DNA of 64,000 nt from Agapanthus africanus. Lineage: Eukaryota; Streptophyta; Magnoliopsida; Asparagales; Amaryllidaceae. Location: contig JASDDO010000016.1 in assembly GCA_030015575.1 (NCBI GenBank), forward strand, positions 178,000,815 through 178,064,814, in the 5' to 3' direction. Position 1 is the stretch's first letter, and the number at the start of each line of letters is the position of its first letter. Shown one piece after another: positions 1-12,148 of this stretch. The notes under the pieces were generated by a model. That model ran no database searches. It saw nothing but the letters and a program-made list of their open reading frames with translations, and was not told the origin of the DNA. Position numbers and translations under genes: made by a program.

Positions 1-1071
1 GTGCTCCTACTCCATTTTGCCCGAGTCAAGAAACCTCTGTGTAGGACTCTGAAGAATCGTCAATACGCCGGCAGTAGGTGATGATCATATCAAACACCCA
101 CAAGCTGCAAGCGGTCAGCTAAACGTAACAGCTACCCAGGTATTGAGCGCTCAGAAGATCAACAAGCAAGCCTGCAACTTCTCCTGTGAATCCAAACAGT
201 AACACTCCCGTACAGTCCGGTCTCGTCGTCTGATATGTCGCATATCTCGCCTAGGGGTGGTAAACGTCAGACCCCAGTAGCTCGATAAGTCGTGTCGATA
301 TAAGGTCTATAAAGTTCGAGAAACTACTGATAACACTTACCAGTAAATCTCAGCAACCCTGGCCAGGGATTTCCGGTTATAGCCAATCGAACACAGCACA
401 ACATCAACTCCCTATACCGGGAGAGACGAATCCCCTCCTATCGCTCATTGCCTCCATGTGATTCGGGACTGTACCCAAAAGCCACCTTTTTGCACGCCCT
501 CTTGGACGTGGTATGATGGAAATCAAAGCACAGTGGGAATCACACAAGACTCTATGACGATCTCGGGTCAACAGACTACTCTGTACCAGTGTCACCGGAG
601 AACTGCCATCTGACGTATGGTATAATACCATCTGGGAGTTCTCGGCGAGTCCGTCCAGTGTACCCAGTCTCCACTGAGCACCCGTACACCATCCTTGATG
701 TCAAACACCGATGGATATCGGATCATCCATCGCCCATCATATGGGTCAAGATGCGTATACGCTAGTCTACTCTGGTGCATCGATGCCCTGTCTCGATACA
801 CCCTCGACTAGGAACAGTTATAGGATGTACTCGTCGACTACCGTGGCCCCACTAGTATGATCTCCTCATAGTCCCAGTAGTCGAGTACATATTATAAGGG
901 CTTTATCAACATGTAATATAGAGACAATCAGAGTACATGTTAAGATAAAGTACAACCAGATAGCATACTATCATGTTGAGCAAGAAAGTCCTCCCTATAT
1001 ATGTCCTAGCATCCACTACAATATACATTGTATGTACAGTAATGGCCTCTAGGGCATACATATAACTAACA
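1..1071 (-). repeat. 3' LTR of Copia-A (partial)
   Basis: Aligns with 6797-7867 over its whole length with scattered substitutions and small indels. The right edge ...ACTAACA at 1071 is the terminal TG of the LTR on the minus strand. The rest of this 2.2-kb LTR lies left of the window. Confidence 0.85.
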
Positions 1072-2500
1072 GGTTGTACCAAATCATCTGCTGTCATTTG
1101 TATAGCTGGAACCTTTCCAGTTGTACTTAACAGACTTTGCCTCGAGCTTGTCCGGATATTGCTTTTAGACATAGGCCGGACAACCCCAAATCTTAACCAA
1201 TTTAAGATATGGGCTCTTCCCATACCATATCTCATATGGAGTGGTAGGCAACTGATTTGATTCGAACCCTATTCAATAGGTATGCAACTTCATAAGTGCA
1301 TAACTGCCAAAAGGAAAAAGGTAACTCAGTAGTACTCATCATAGAGCACACCTTATCATATAGGGTGTGACTGCTCCGCCCCGATATACCATCGTGCTAT
1401 GGTATATACGGAGGAGTAATGCTGAGAGAGAATCTCATTCTCCTTTAGAATAGTCCAGGAATTCCATGCACAAGTATTCTCCTCCTTGATCTCATCATAG
1501 GACATAATACTTATACCCGTATTTTGGTTCTCTACTTCTAACTTATATTCTGTGAATATCTCAAAAGGTTCGGACTTGTGTTTCAACAAGAACATATGTC
1601 TGAATCTAAAGAGATCATCAGAGAACGTAATGAAGTATAAAGAACCAATCCTGGCATGTGTAGACAGGAGACCTTATATACATCATCATGTATCAGTCCC
1701 AAGAGTTCACTAACTCTTTCTCTGTTTCCAATAATCAGAGCTATGGTCATCTTATCTTTGTGACATGACTGGCGAGTTTCACAAGATGTAAATTCAAACT
1801 GATTTAAATATGCATCTATATGTAACTCTAGCTAGTCGGGTCACATTGATCTGACCTAGTCTACAATACCTCAAGAAGAATTCGTTCATTTCTGAACTCT
1901 TCCTCTTGTGTGTGTTCCATATACTAAGAACTGTAGTTTGATTTAGAACATCAATGCTTTTAGATAACGTGCCTGAACCGATCAACTTTTGATATAGGAA
2001 ATGTTCAAAACATTATCCAACAATACAAAATATTATCGTTTCTTTACTAATAAAGAGACAGATATGATTTTGTATATCAGGTTCGGTATCTAATAACATA
2101 CGTTCAAAATCAATGTATTACAATACAGGGTGACAGTGACCAACAGACTTGGCTGCAACACTTGCCCCGTTTTCTGCCTCATGAAACTTATCACCCGTTC
2201 TCAGTTTTTCTACCCTTTTGTAGCCCTATGTAACATCTTACATATCTGGGATCCTGATCCGGTATCATATACCATGGATGCGGAGGATACTGAGAAACAG
2301 TTCTGTATAATGAACACACCCGAAGATGATGCATCAGCATGCACTCTCTTCGTTTGGGAGGCATGGGAATCTTGGTACTCCCCTATTTCCTGCTCTGTCT
2401 TATAACTATTATAAGTTGGAGCGGGACCAACGTTCCCCAGCTCAGTATAACAAGCGGGTTCGGTCAATATTCCGTATTATTATCTTGATTAAGGCGTGAT
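1072..2500 (-). pseudogene. Degenerate copia protease-integrase remnant of Copia-A
   Basis: Minus-strand fragments in shifting frames match Copia-B proteins. About 2210-2467 keeps the aspartic protease signature DTGSGS followed by Q-I-C. About 1794-1985 retains part of the integrase zinc-finger region (HKRKS...CRLG). About 1356-1600 matches the integrase core (LKHKSEPFEIF) and about 1100-1250 the segment after the core. Stops and frameshifts separate all pieces. Most of gag is missing: only the last few dozen codons before protease are recognisable, and the sequence then passes directly into the leader at about 2500. Reverse transcriptase and RNase H are absent. Nothing here can be functional. 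Confidence 0.75.
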
Positions 2501-2945
2501 ATGGTCGCTACCAGGAGAGAGAGAGAAGAAAACACTCAGCGTACGCTCTTGCAAGAATAGATTGGTTATTATTTTATCTAATCAGGATGGCTCCCACTGC
2601 TTTTTATCAAATCTTCCTTCAAACCCTAAAAGGAAAGACTAGCCGGGATTAATTACACACTACAAGTTCGCCAATCTTTCAGCCAGGCCAGTGTCGGTAC
2701 TTTGAGGGAGGTCCCCCATGCTTTCGCACGAACCTAATTAATGTAAACCTCGTTTTCCCAGAGGCGTAACCTCGTTAACACCTTTCTAGACACCTACTTG
2801 ATCGGCTAATTGTAATGTGTAAAACTCTCCCAGGAGTAACAATTACTCGCAGCGGGTATCGGGATCCAACTATCTCATAGAAGGTATGCAATCTCATTGC
2901 AAATTTCAACACTTGAAATTCCCGATAATATTTTGCCCCCAGCAC

Positions 2946-3155
2946 CCTATGACCTTGACGGAGGTCAACAAACCATAGGCTACTAGTCAAGTTCAACCCG
3001 TCATTTCTTGATCGAATTAAACCCACCCGCACGACCCTTGACGGAGGTCAACAAGGCCGCACGACTACCCTAATCCAATCTGCATCATATGCATAAACAA
3101 ATAAATACTAGTTAGCTACCGCACACTACGCCTTGACGGAGGTCAACAAACGTAG
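2946..3155 (-). other. Three evenly spaced leader hairpins (Copia-A)
   Basis: Three copies of a motif read on the plus strand as CCTTGACGGAGGTCAACAA, at 3126-3155, 3033-3058 and 2946-2979 (spacing 93 and 87). Each has an inner stem (TTGAC/GTCAA in sense) and an outer stem that differs from copy to copy: CTACG/CGTAG, GGCC/GGTC and CCTATG/CATAGG. The equivalents in Copia-B and Copia-C keep the pairing with different bases. Confidence 0.7.
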
Positions 3156-3294
3156 CACGAATACTAAATAGGACTTATCTGAAATGACGGAGGGCTACGA
3201 CAGGTTTTTCTGAAAACCTATTGCGTAATGAACTTGATATCGTTGTAGGATCGAATGATTTTTAAAATGGAGTGTTTTTGAGGCTTTTCTAGTT

Positions 3295-3532
3295 TTGCTA
3301 ATGGAGTCACTCCCGGTGAAGGGATCGTCGGTCCTTTCCTCGTCGAATGAGGTGCGGGATATATCATATATATCACTGTGCAAAGCAAAAACACTTAAAA
3401 GCAATCAAAAGACAAACCGAGGGTGTAGCATCTGCCAGTTATTGCTAAAGGAGTCACTCCCGGTGAAGGGATCTCGGTCCTTTCCTTATCGAATAAGGTG
3501 CAGGATATATCACATATACCGCTGTGCAAAGC
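3295..3532 (-). repeat. Tandem leader duplication with hairpins (Copia-A)
   Basis: Copies at 3295-3386 and 3442-3532 (offset 147). Each contains a CC-T/C-TAT...AGG hairpin; in the second copy CCTTAT and ATAAGG flank CGA exactly (3484-3498). Copia-C has the same duplicated module at 53511-53597 and 53648-53735. Confidence 0.65.
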
Positions 3533-3662
3533 AAGAACTGTAGCTACCTGTTTTATTTTGAAATTCGATTCTACAACATCTTAGGTTTCTTTTATTTCAT
3601 TAATCACATTAATGAAGTCCCATCATTTAAGTACTTAAACATCACAGATAAATACGACGCAC

Positions 3663-3764
3663 ACTTATGCCATCCACATTCGCCTCGATGTCCCCTCGTG
3701 CACCGTTAGGTTAGGTGACTAACGGCAGAGCGGGGCAAGGCTAGCGTGGGTGTAAAACATAAGT
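3663..3764 (-). other. 102-nt leader stem-loop (Copia-A)
   Basis: ACTTATG (3663-3669) pairs with CATAAGT (3758-3764); an inner CCGTTAG/CTAACGG stem lies at 3703-3725. Copia-B and Copia-C have the same architecture with compensated changes. Confidence 0.6.
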
Positions 3765-5373
3765 AACGTCTATATAATATATCATATATACTATATATAG
3801 TATCCATCACAGAACATCACATGATCACATCACAGATATCGCAGCAGAAGAATCATATGAAATATTGGATATACTAGGACGTCCGTGTTTTCAATACGAG
3901 CCAGTATAAAACACGGATTCCACGGTCGTGATGAATAGCCAAACCCACACCCCTAGACCCCTATGAGAGCGGCAAGCAACCCTACCAATTCTAGAGTTAG
4001 GAGACCCGGACTCGACTCCTCGAATTGGTCTCCCACTGGACTCCAGAACCCGGTTACTTGTGCTCCCCTCCTTGGGTCTATCCTAGTGCGGAAAAGTAAA
4101 TAATATACAAAAGGTGACAACTTCCGCAACCTGGAAGTGCCCCAATAAAAGAATATTACATACAAGTTTTTACATGAATGAAAATGAAAAACACATCTCA
4201 CATAAAAAACCCCGGCTATTCAAACATGACAATCCAATATAACATATCCAGCAACACATAACATCACATATCATCAACGTAAGTAAATATGTGCATCCCA
4301 ATTGTCGTTGGCATATAGCAACGAAACCGGCGATATCACATATTACACTTACGGTCACAGAAAAGAAAGTGTAAAACTACAACAGTTGGAATCCGCAACC
4401 TCTTTAGACATCGCATGCCTAATCAAATGAATTCTTTAGACATCGCATGCCTAACAATTATAAACCCCGCATTTTAGTCTCAAAATCGAAAACACTTTTC
4501 AATATCAAGTCGGGCAATTCAACAGGATTCCCGACATCCTGATCGAATGCTCGTCGCAAACTTCAGTAGACGGTCGCACCCCCGATACCGTCGACGAAGT
4601 GCACCAAGGCGGAACACCGCTGCCGCGAGCACCCGGACGGATGCTTTCGGCGACGGGGTTCTCCTACAGTCACTTGGTCGGGGCTATGGAGTGAGGCTGT
4701 CTATTAAGTTTACCCGGCGAGTATCCGCGTACGCTACGTGATTGCGACGGACTTTTGATCACATCAAAATTCCGTGGCAACCGATCAAGTGAGACTAAAC
4801 TGCTATGTTTATAACATTCATTCAGTTATCACATAACTATTGTGAATTCCAATTATTGTATCCCATTCCGGATAAATAGAAAATGCTAAACTTTTCGATC
4901 GAACAATCGAACACCCAAGTTTTCCCGATACAGCTCAACACATGAAATAAGTCTAACAACATTCAGTTCGTGCCTCAGTACCAACGGTCCAGCCGTAGAA
5001 GGGTCAAGCCAACGCCTCACATGTGGCACGCCGTACTGCCCCAAACCCGAAGGTTCAAAGGGCAGTTCAAGACGGTCACATAATCGAGTTAAGGTTTGTT
5101 GTCTTCTAGAGGGTCCATCGAGTTACTTGCACTACTTAGAACGTCGTTAAACTACGGAAAAATCCAACACTTGGAAATTTCCCGACATGGGAAAAATTGG
5201 GTATTTATATCCGGTCGAACTTTTTAACATATTCTAAAATTTATCCGGAAATACACAAAGACGAAATTTGATAATCCGATCGAAACTTCGATTCCCTATA
5301 GTACCCCAGAATACTCTTCTGTAGAGTAAATATTAAAAATTTCCAGAAGACTCAGTACTTAAAAACAAGAATT

Positions 5374-5490
5374 ACTGTGCAATCCACGTGCACTAACTCA
5401 ACAAAGTGGCCACGGAACCGCCGCGAATCCCATGGTGGGGGCCGCGGTTCCGCGCCTCTGAAGTCGAGTTAGCTGCACGTGCTTCACAGT
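5374..5490 (-). other. GC-rich stem-loop after the primer site (Copia-A)
   Basis: Nested complementary arms: ACTGTG/CACAGT, a 15-bp arm at 5385-5399 pairing with 5466-5481 with one bulged base, and CGGAACCGC/GCGGTTCCG at 5413-5421 and 5444-5452. It lies about 150-270 nt downstream of the primer site in sense, where retroelement dimerisation or packaging signals are expected. Confidence 0.6.
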
Positions 5491-5641
5491 AACTCATGAA
5501 ATTCCCTGCTGAATTTTTTGGCAATTTTTAATCTGGAAAAAACCCAGAATTTGGAAAAAGTCCAGAGAGCTATTTTGGGGTTGGGTTTCGGTTCGTCCGG
5601 CTTTCAAACTCCGTCTAGACTTCGCCTAAGGCTCTAGCTAG

Positions 5642-5653
5642 GCTCTGATACCA
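5642..5653 (-). other. Primer-binding site, initiator Met tRNA (Copia-A)
   Basis: TGGTATCAGAGC on the minus strand, one base from the 5' LTR edge at 5655. Confidence 0.85.
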
Positions 5654-5654
5654 C

Positions 5655-7867
5655 TGTAGGGTTCCTAGGCACACACTAGAGGTCTCACAAGGCATCAACC
5701 ATGCCAATTTCAAAAATTATGGGTGCCGAGAAACCCTAATACGGATCGATTACTAGATTTCTAGGCGACAAAAGAAACTAGTTAACACTTAACTACTAGA
5801 ATACGGAAATACAACCTTTGTAGATCCGGTGCTCCACCTCCATAGCTCCGCAATGATGTCTCTCCGCTGTCCAAAATGAATCCCAGGCTCAAGCGTCGGC
5901 TTCATCGGAGAATGGACGGGCTAGGTTATCGACGACGATGCCGAAGATGATCTACGTCGAGGCATCGCTAGATCAAGCTCCAACTTCACCAAGTCTTGAA
6001 ACTTGTGAAGAAAACACACTCTACTACTTGGCAAGAGGTAGAGGATGAAGAAATAGGAAGTGGGTTCTCTTTAGATTTGGATTTCTCACTCATTTGCTCA
6101 ATTCACCATTGATGAAGAGAAGCTTTCTTCATGAAAGAAGATGAAGAAGAAGAAGCATATTATGATAAGTTGTTTTTAAAATAAAAAGAAAAAGCATACT
6201 TATCATAATGTGAACTAGGGTTAAGTGTAGAGAATTGATCAAGGTTAGATGAATGATTAGGGTTAAGGATGAAGACAAAGTGGTCACTTTGGTCAAAGCT
6301 TCATGAAGCTTCAAGAATGAAAGCAACCATTTTGTTTTCTTATCCCATTTCTTTTTAATCCATTTAAAAAGATAAATGAATGAATAACAAAATAAAAACC
6401 CTAACCATTTATTTAACCAAGGTTTAATTCTTTACACAAACCCTAGCAAACATATATCATCAAACATGATACAATCAAGTGCACAAAATATATCACATAT
6501 ACAATATGCACATCCGAGTGAGAAAATCCATTTAAAGTGAACCGATACTAGTTAATGCAAAGTAATATATCATATATATATAATTATGCATTAAATCATT
6601 AAATCAACACTTGATTTAATGATCCGGTCATATCGCATATAACCGACTAATATCTACAGTAACAACTTATCGAATCAACACTTGATCCGATAACCCGGCT
6701 ATATCGCATATAACCGATCAATGTCACAAATCGCGAGAATCGAATACAGTATCACATACTGGTATCATTCTCGGTCCCGCACATATCTCGTATACGCTCC
6801 TATTTCGTTTCGCTTGAGCCAGGAAACCTCTGTGTAGGACTCTAAAGACTCGTCAATACGCCGGCAGCAGGTGATGATCATATCAAACACCCACAAGCCG
6901 CAAGAGGTCTGCTAAACGTAACGACCACCCGGGTATCGAGCGATCAGAAGATCGATGAGCAAGCCCGCTCACACTCCAGTGAATCCAACCAGTAACACTA
7001 CCGTACAGTCCGGTCTGATCGTCTGATATGTCGCATATCTTGCCTAGGGGTGGTAAACGTCAGACCCCAATAGCTCGATAAGTCGTGTCGATATGAGGCT
7101 CATAACGGGTCGACAAACTACTGGTAACACTTACCAGCAATTCTCTGATCAGCCCTGGCCAGGGACTTCCTGTTATAGCCAATCGAACACAGTGCAACAT
7201 CAACTCCCTATACCGGGAGAGACGAATCCTCTCCTATCGCTCATTGCCTCCATGTGACTCGGGACTGTACCCAAAAACCACCGTTTTGCACGCCCTCTTG
7301 GACGTGGTAAGATGGAAATCAAAGCACAGTGGGAACCACACAAGACTCTATGACGATCTCGGGTCGATAGACTACTCTGTACCAGTGTCACCAGAGAACT
7401 GCCATCTGACGTGAGGTATAATACCATCTGGGAGTTCTCGGCGAGTCCGTCCAGTGTACCCAGTCTCCACTGAGCACCCGTATATCATCTCCGATGTCAA
7501 ACACCAATGGATATGGGATCATCCATCACCCATCTGTATGGGTCGAGAAGGTATACGCTAGTCTACTCTGGTATATCGATGCCCCGTCTCGATACACCCA
7601 CGACTAGGGACTTTCAAGGATGTACTTATGGACTACCATGTCCCCACTAGTATGATCCGCATCATAGTCCAGGTAGTCAAGTACACATCCTAAGGGCTTT
7701 ACCAACATGTAACAGAGAGACAATCAGTGTACATGTTAAGGTAAAGAGTAACCAGATAGCATACTATCATGTCGAGCAAGAAAGTCCTCCCTATATATGT
7801 CCCAGCATCCACTACAATATACATCCTATGTACAGTAATGGCCTCTAGGGCATACATATAACTAACA
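5655..7867 (-). repeat. 5' LTR of Copia-A
   Basis: 2,213 bp; plus-strand edges TGTAGGG...ACTAACA. The inner edge is fixed by the primer site and the outer edge by the switch to LARD LTR sequence at 7868. A hairpin with arms GAGAAT/ATTCTC and CAGTAT/ATACTG lies at 6735-6772, near the position of the LTR hairpins of Copia-B and Copia-C. Several 60-90 aa reading frames in it are fortuitous. Confidence 0.8.
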
Positions 7868-8778
7868 GATGTGTGTGAGCCGGAAAGTAAGTGTATATGG
7901 AACATACGCATCATCGGTAATGGTGCTGGTGTCCTGAAAACATGATTTCAATATTAACATATGGAAACACAATATAAGCATGCGATGCGATGCGAACAGC
8001 AATAATATGCGGGACCTGAATAATAACGCAACAATAAGGAATTTACAATACTATACAAGTGTCAAAACTGGTTTGCCATTTGAAATAATACGAATCATGG
8101 TGTTTTGAAAATAAGGGCTACGGTGTTTCTAAGAAAAGATACGTCCTTTGAAATACCCGTAGAATCCCTTGTACCGTCTTTAAAATACACACGATTCGTT
8201 GGTTTTGAATAGGTATGAGTCAAATCTAGTCTAACATCTACAAATAAACTACAGGACTGAGCTAACAGGCTAAACGAAAGGTAAGGAAACCGCCTAACAT
8301 CTGAGTCGATACATATATAATATATAATAGTCGGTGATCCCGCCTCAATAGTATCCCATACGATACCCTAATATAATATGACATCCTCGAGTCAAGAGTG
8401 CGGATCTATCATCAATATATAGCTCGTACGGTAAATCCGTCGTACGGCCTCCCAAATCTGGGTACCGGTCAAAGTCACATTATCTCATTATTCGTCTGGT
8501 ATCCTTTTTATCAATTATCATGATCCGGGGTACTGATCTACGTCTAGTACAATACTGATACCATCTATGTATATGCATGCGTGTGTATGAAGACACCACG
8601 TCAAAAGGACCCGCTAAAACATCAAGTCATATCTCGAATATGAACCAAATTACATCACTGATCTCATGGCCTCAAGCCCAATCTCATCGACTGATCTCAA
8701 ATCCCAAGTTCTATCCTCATAATCCGTGTATGTATACGTATATATATATATATATATACATAGTCCCATACTCGTGTG

Positions 8779-8863
<85 letters not shown>

Positions 8864-10616
8864 CCCTATATACGCACAAGTAAAATAAATACATGAATGC
8901 ATGTGTGTGTGTGCATGTGTGGGTGTAACAACTACTCTAGGGTTTCGCAACTAACACTAAACAAACCCATGAACATATAACCCTATCTTGAATATCCATG
9001 TCTCACATAAAAGATATTATATAAATATATAGTATGTATATAGCATACTACATCGAACTGTGGGGGTGCTATACGCCATCCACCCGACTTTCCCCGTAGA
9101 TATATATCTACTGACCTGATCTTGCTTGCCGATGTCGATGTCGCCATCATCTTCTTCATCGTCTCAAATCATCGTGGGGTACCTACACATATAACACAAT
9201 CGAAATGCGTATTAAAATCACGTCGGAAAATCAAAACGACACGCTAAAGGCCTATATGTTAGAACCTATGGACCACGCCTTCAAAACCACCAAACAACTC
9301 TCGATACCGTCGTACAAACTTCAAACCACCGAGTTAAAACCAAATTCCTAAAATCCAGAATTCAAAATACGCAAAACAAAACCCCGAAATAAAACAACAA
9401 CTCATGAAACTAGTCCCAGATTTTACCCTAGGCCAAATTATCCAATTTTGCATATGTGGAGGGTTTAGATTACAGATAATGGAGCCACAGACGAAGCACG
9501 AACAAAAATGGTGGGACCCAGGCCGCAAATTGCGGCCTCCTGGGTTAAATCTGCGTCCAGGTTGGGGACTTAGGGGCTAGGGTTTCAGTGGGGGGGGTCC
9601 TAGGTTTCCTGCATGCATCACTGTCCTTGCTAAATAATTTTTCAGGTCCCCGAGTGTTAGCAGATTTCCAAATGCCATCAAAGTTTCACAGTTTTTCCGA
9701 TGTCGGGGTTTCTAAATTCGTATTCCGGGTTTATTCTATGGTTTCAGTCCAAGATAAAATCCCTACAGGGGTCATAAGGTCTCTACTAACCTCAATTACA
9801 CTTCACAATTCAACATTTCTCAAAACCCTCTCTAGGAATTTTCTAAGTTCACTAAACATCGATATATCGGTTCTAACTCATAATAGAAGCTAAGGTGAAT
9901 GAAAAACAATAACAATGGTGCAGAAATTACCTCAATTGGCAGCTCAAGAATTTTCTTGAGTTGCCCAAAGTCCTCAAAATTCGATTTTTCTTGGTCCAAT
10001 GTGCTTCCCTTGAGCTTGTGCATGCTTTTTGTGAAAAGGAGATGGGCTTTTGGTGAATTTTGGTGATGAAGTGAGGCTTGAAGAGGGGGAGGGAGGAGGT
10101 GTTGCCATGGGAGTTGAGAGAGGAGAGAAAAGATGAAGAAGATGAATGATGAATGGAAATGAAATGAGAGCCATGCTTGGTTGACCCCTCACCCCCTCTC
10201 TCTCTCATGCTCATCCCTCATGCAATCATTGTATCCCCTTTTGACTTTTTATTTTATTTTTTTTGTTCTCTTTTCTATTTATAAAGCCATACATGATAAA
10301 CATAAGGAAAAAAAAGACATGATAGAAAAATGCAACAAGTATGAAAAATGTGACATGTGCATGTCATGTACACAAAACACGCTTAATGCGCGATTAGCGA
10401 TATCTAATCGCGATTAGCGTTAAAAGTGCATATAAATAATCATAAAAATTCATAATTTGCATAAATCACCTTCTTTTCAGTAATTTTCATAATTTTCCAA
10501 ATTTCCCCCCCAATTTATCGGTATTTAATTATACCGCCTTATTAAAATATTCAATATTTTATTATTTAATTATAAAAATTCCGAAAAATAATACTTTATT
10601 TTTCTGAAATGTTACA
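7868..10616 (-). repeat. LARD LTR fragment a (first 2.75 kb of the LTR in sense)
   Basis: Matches the LTRs of LARD-1 and LARD-2 in conserved blocks. It ends at 10616 in the family terminus (sense TGTAACATTTC) and begins mid-LTR at 7868 where Copia-A inserted. It carries the shared palindrome (9939-9964), a splice-donor-like AG|GTCAGTAG (junction 9115/9116) and a long compound microsatellite. Its other half must lie left of the window beyond Copia-A. Confidence 0.75.
8731..8862. repeat. Compound microsatellite (TA)n-(CA)n-(TA)n
   Basis: TA repeats at 8738-8758, CA repeats at about 8782-8820 and TA repeats at about 8821-8858, inside LARD fragment a. Reading frames over it encode YIYIYI and HTHTHT runs and are not genes. 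Confidence 0.95.
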
Positions 10617-11204
10617 AAATCTGTATGTATGAGGATATCAACTACGTGTGTCTATCAACGACACATCAAAATCATGGAACCTGAGTGTCCAACACCGACA
10701 CTCGAAACATCATGAAAACCCGTGTCCAGCATCGACACGTAAATCCTCATACCTCAAGCGCCGCATTCTCAGATCGGCCCTCATATCTATCTCATCTCAG
10801 GTGCCGCATACTCTGATCGGCCCTCATCCATCTCATGACTCCGGTCGGTATCCTCCGGATAACCGACGAGCCCAAATACTATCACCGGTAGGTAGTGCTC
10901 CCTCTGCCAGGCTCATCGTCTACACCACGAAAATCATTTCTTGCCTCGGGGTACCATACCGGGTCCACCATGTACCCGCAGACGGTGCCTACCACTCCTC
11001 GAATCGGGTTTCTAACACAAGTCTCAGAACTGAGAAAACTCATGGTGGACGTCTCGAAATATCATATCAAGAGAAACCGGGTTTTAAAACAATGCATACT
11101 TTCTTTTGAAATATAACCATGGTTCTCAAATCCAGAATCTCATGAAAACAGCATCTCAATGCGTATAATCATAAAGCATGATGTGTGCAAATATAGAAGA
11201 GAAA

Positions 11205-11390
11205 TGTGAGCATATCAAGTATATCATGCGACATAGTTTAGTGATGTGAGCATAGCAAGTATATCATAATGATGTGAGCATAGCAATATATCATGCAACA
11301 TAGCATAATGATGTAAGCATAGAAATATATCATGCAACATAGCATAGTGATGTGAGCATAGCAATATATCATAGCATAATGTAGCAATTC
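11205..11390. repeat. 39-bp tandem array, five units
   Basis: Units starting TGTGAGCATA or close variants begin at 11205, 11245, 11273, 11312 and 11351; the second unit is shortened to 28 bp. It lies inside LARD fragment b and has no counterpart of this length in the other LARD LTRs here. Confidence 0.85.
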
Positions 11391-12116
11391 TACTGTGTAA
11401 GTAACATAGCAATTATCGATGAAGAAAGGGTGCGAGCCGGAAAATCTGTGTAAGTGTAACATACACATCATCGATAATGGTGTAGGTGTACTAGCACAGG
11501 TATATATATAAAGAAATAAGAATATCATGAACGTAGTAGCAAGTAAATCGTAAGCGCAATGCTAATAGGTACACGTATCTAATCCAACATCTACGTAAAG
11601 GCTAAAATAAGCGGTGTAGACAGGGATTAAATATCTATAACCTATCCGAGCCGGTGAATCTGTCAATCGGCATCCAGCCTCACAACATCATGTACGGTAC
11701 AATCCATCGTACGGCATCCTCTAATCAAGGGTATGGATCAATCATCAGGTAAAACTCATCACGTACGGTAATCCATCGTACGACGACATTAAACAATTAG
11801 GGATTCTATCAACCTATACAACAACGAGGGTACGGATCTAAGTCTCGTACGGCATATCACTCATTATTATCATAATTATATATAAATATCTCGTTTTACC
11901 GATCTCATAACACATCCATCTCAATCTTATCATATTCATTGATCTCATGTCATATCCTTATACATCTCATTTCGTATCTCATCGTATACTCTTTTCATCA
12001 CATCAATATCTCACATCAAGTCATCTTACATATACATTCTATCTTATTAATCTCATATCGTAATTATCGATCTCAATCATGCTACTTATAATCTCATAAT
12101 TATTCTTTTTCATTAC

Positions 12117-12148
12117 ATATATATATATATATATATATAAATATATAT
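12117..12148. repeat. TA microsatellite
   Basis: Near-uninterrupted TA run within LARD fragment b. Confidence 0.9.

Larger units (their letters stand above)
2508..5641 (-). other. Long untranslated leader of Copia-A
   Basis: The stretch between the primer site and the gag position has no credible ORF but aligns in blocks with the leaders of Copia-B and Copia-C. In sense order from 5641 downward it holds a GC-rich stem-loop (5374-5490), a stem at 3966-4066, a 102-nt stem-loop (3663-3764), a pair of tandem 92-bp repeats (3295-3386 and 3442-3532), three small hairpins (3126-3155, 3033-3058, 2946-2979), and a pyrimidine tract ending in TAG at 2508. Conserved structure with diverged sequence suggests a role in the genomic RNA. 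Confidence 0.7.
1..7867 (-). mobile_element. Copia-A: Ty1/copia element, 3' LTR cut by window edge, RT/RNase H deleted
   Basis: Read on the minus strand this is 5' LTR (5655-7867), PBS (5642-5653), a leader of about 3.1 kb, relics of protease and integrase, and a 3' LTR of which only 1-1071 lies in the window. The LTR edges read TGTTAG...(TA)CA on the minus strand. Integrase relics run straight into the 3' LTR, so RT and RNase H are gone and no normal polypurine tract is visible. The two LTRs differ by roughly 10% over the shared kilobase, so the insertion is older than the others measured here, or the LTRs were reshuffled. It sits inside LARD LTR fragment a (junction 7867/7868). Angela/Tork-like assignment rests on LTR start and pol similarity to Copia-B. 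Confidence 0.85.

Noticed and set aside
8577..8950. Overlapping frames of 65-103 codons encoding YIYIYI, HTHTHT and VCVCVC runs
   Set aside because: They are translations of a TA/CA compound microsatellite.
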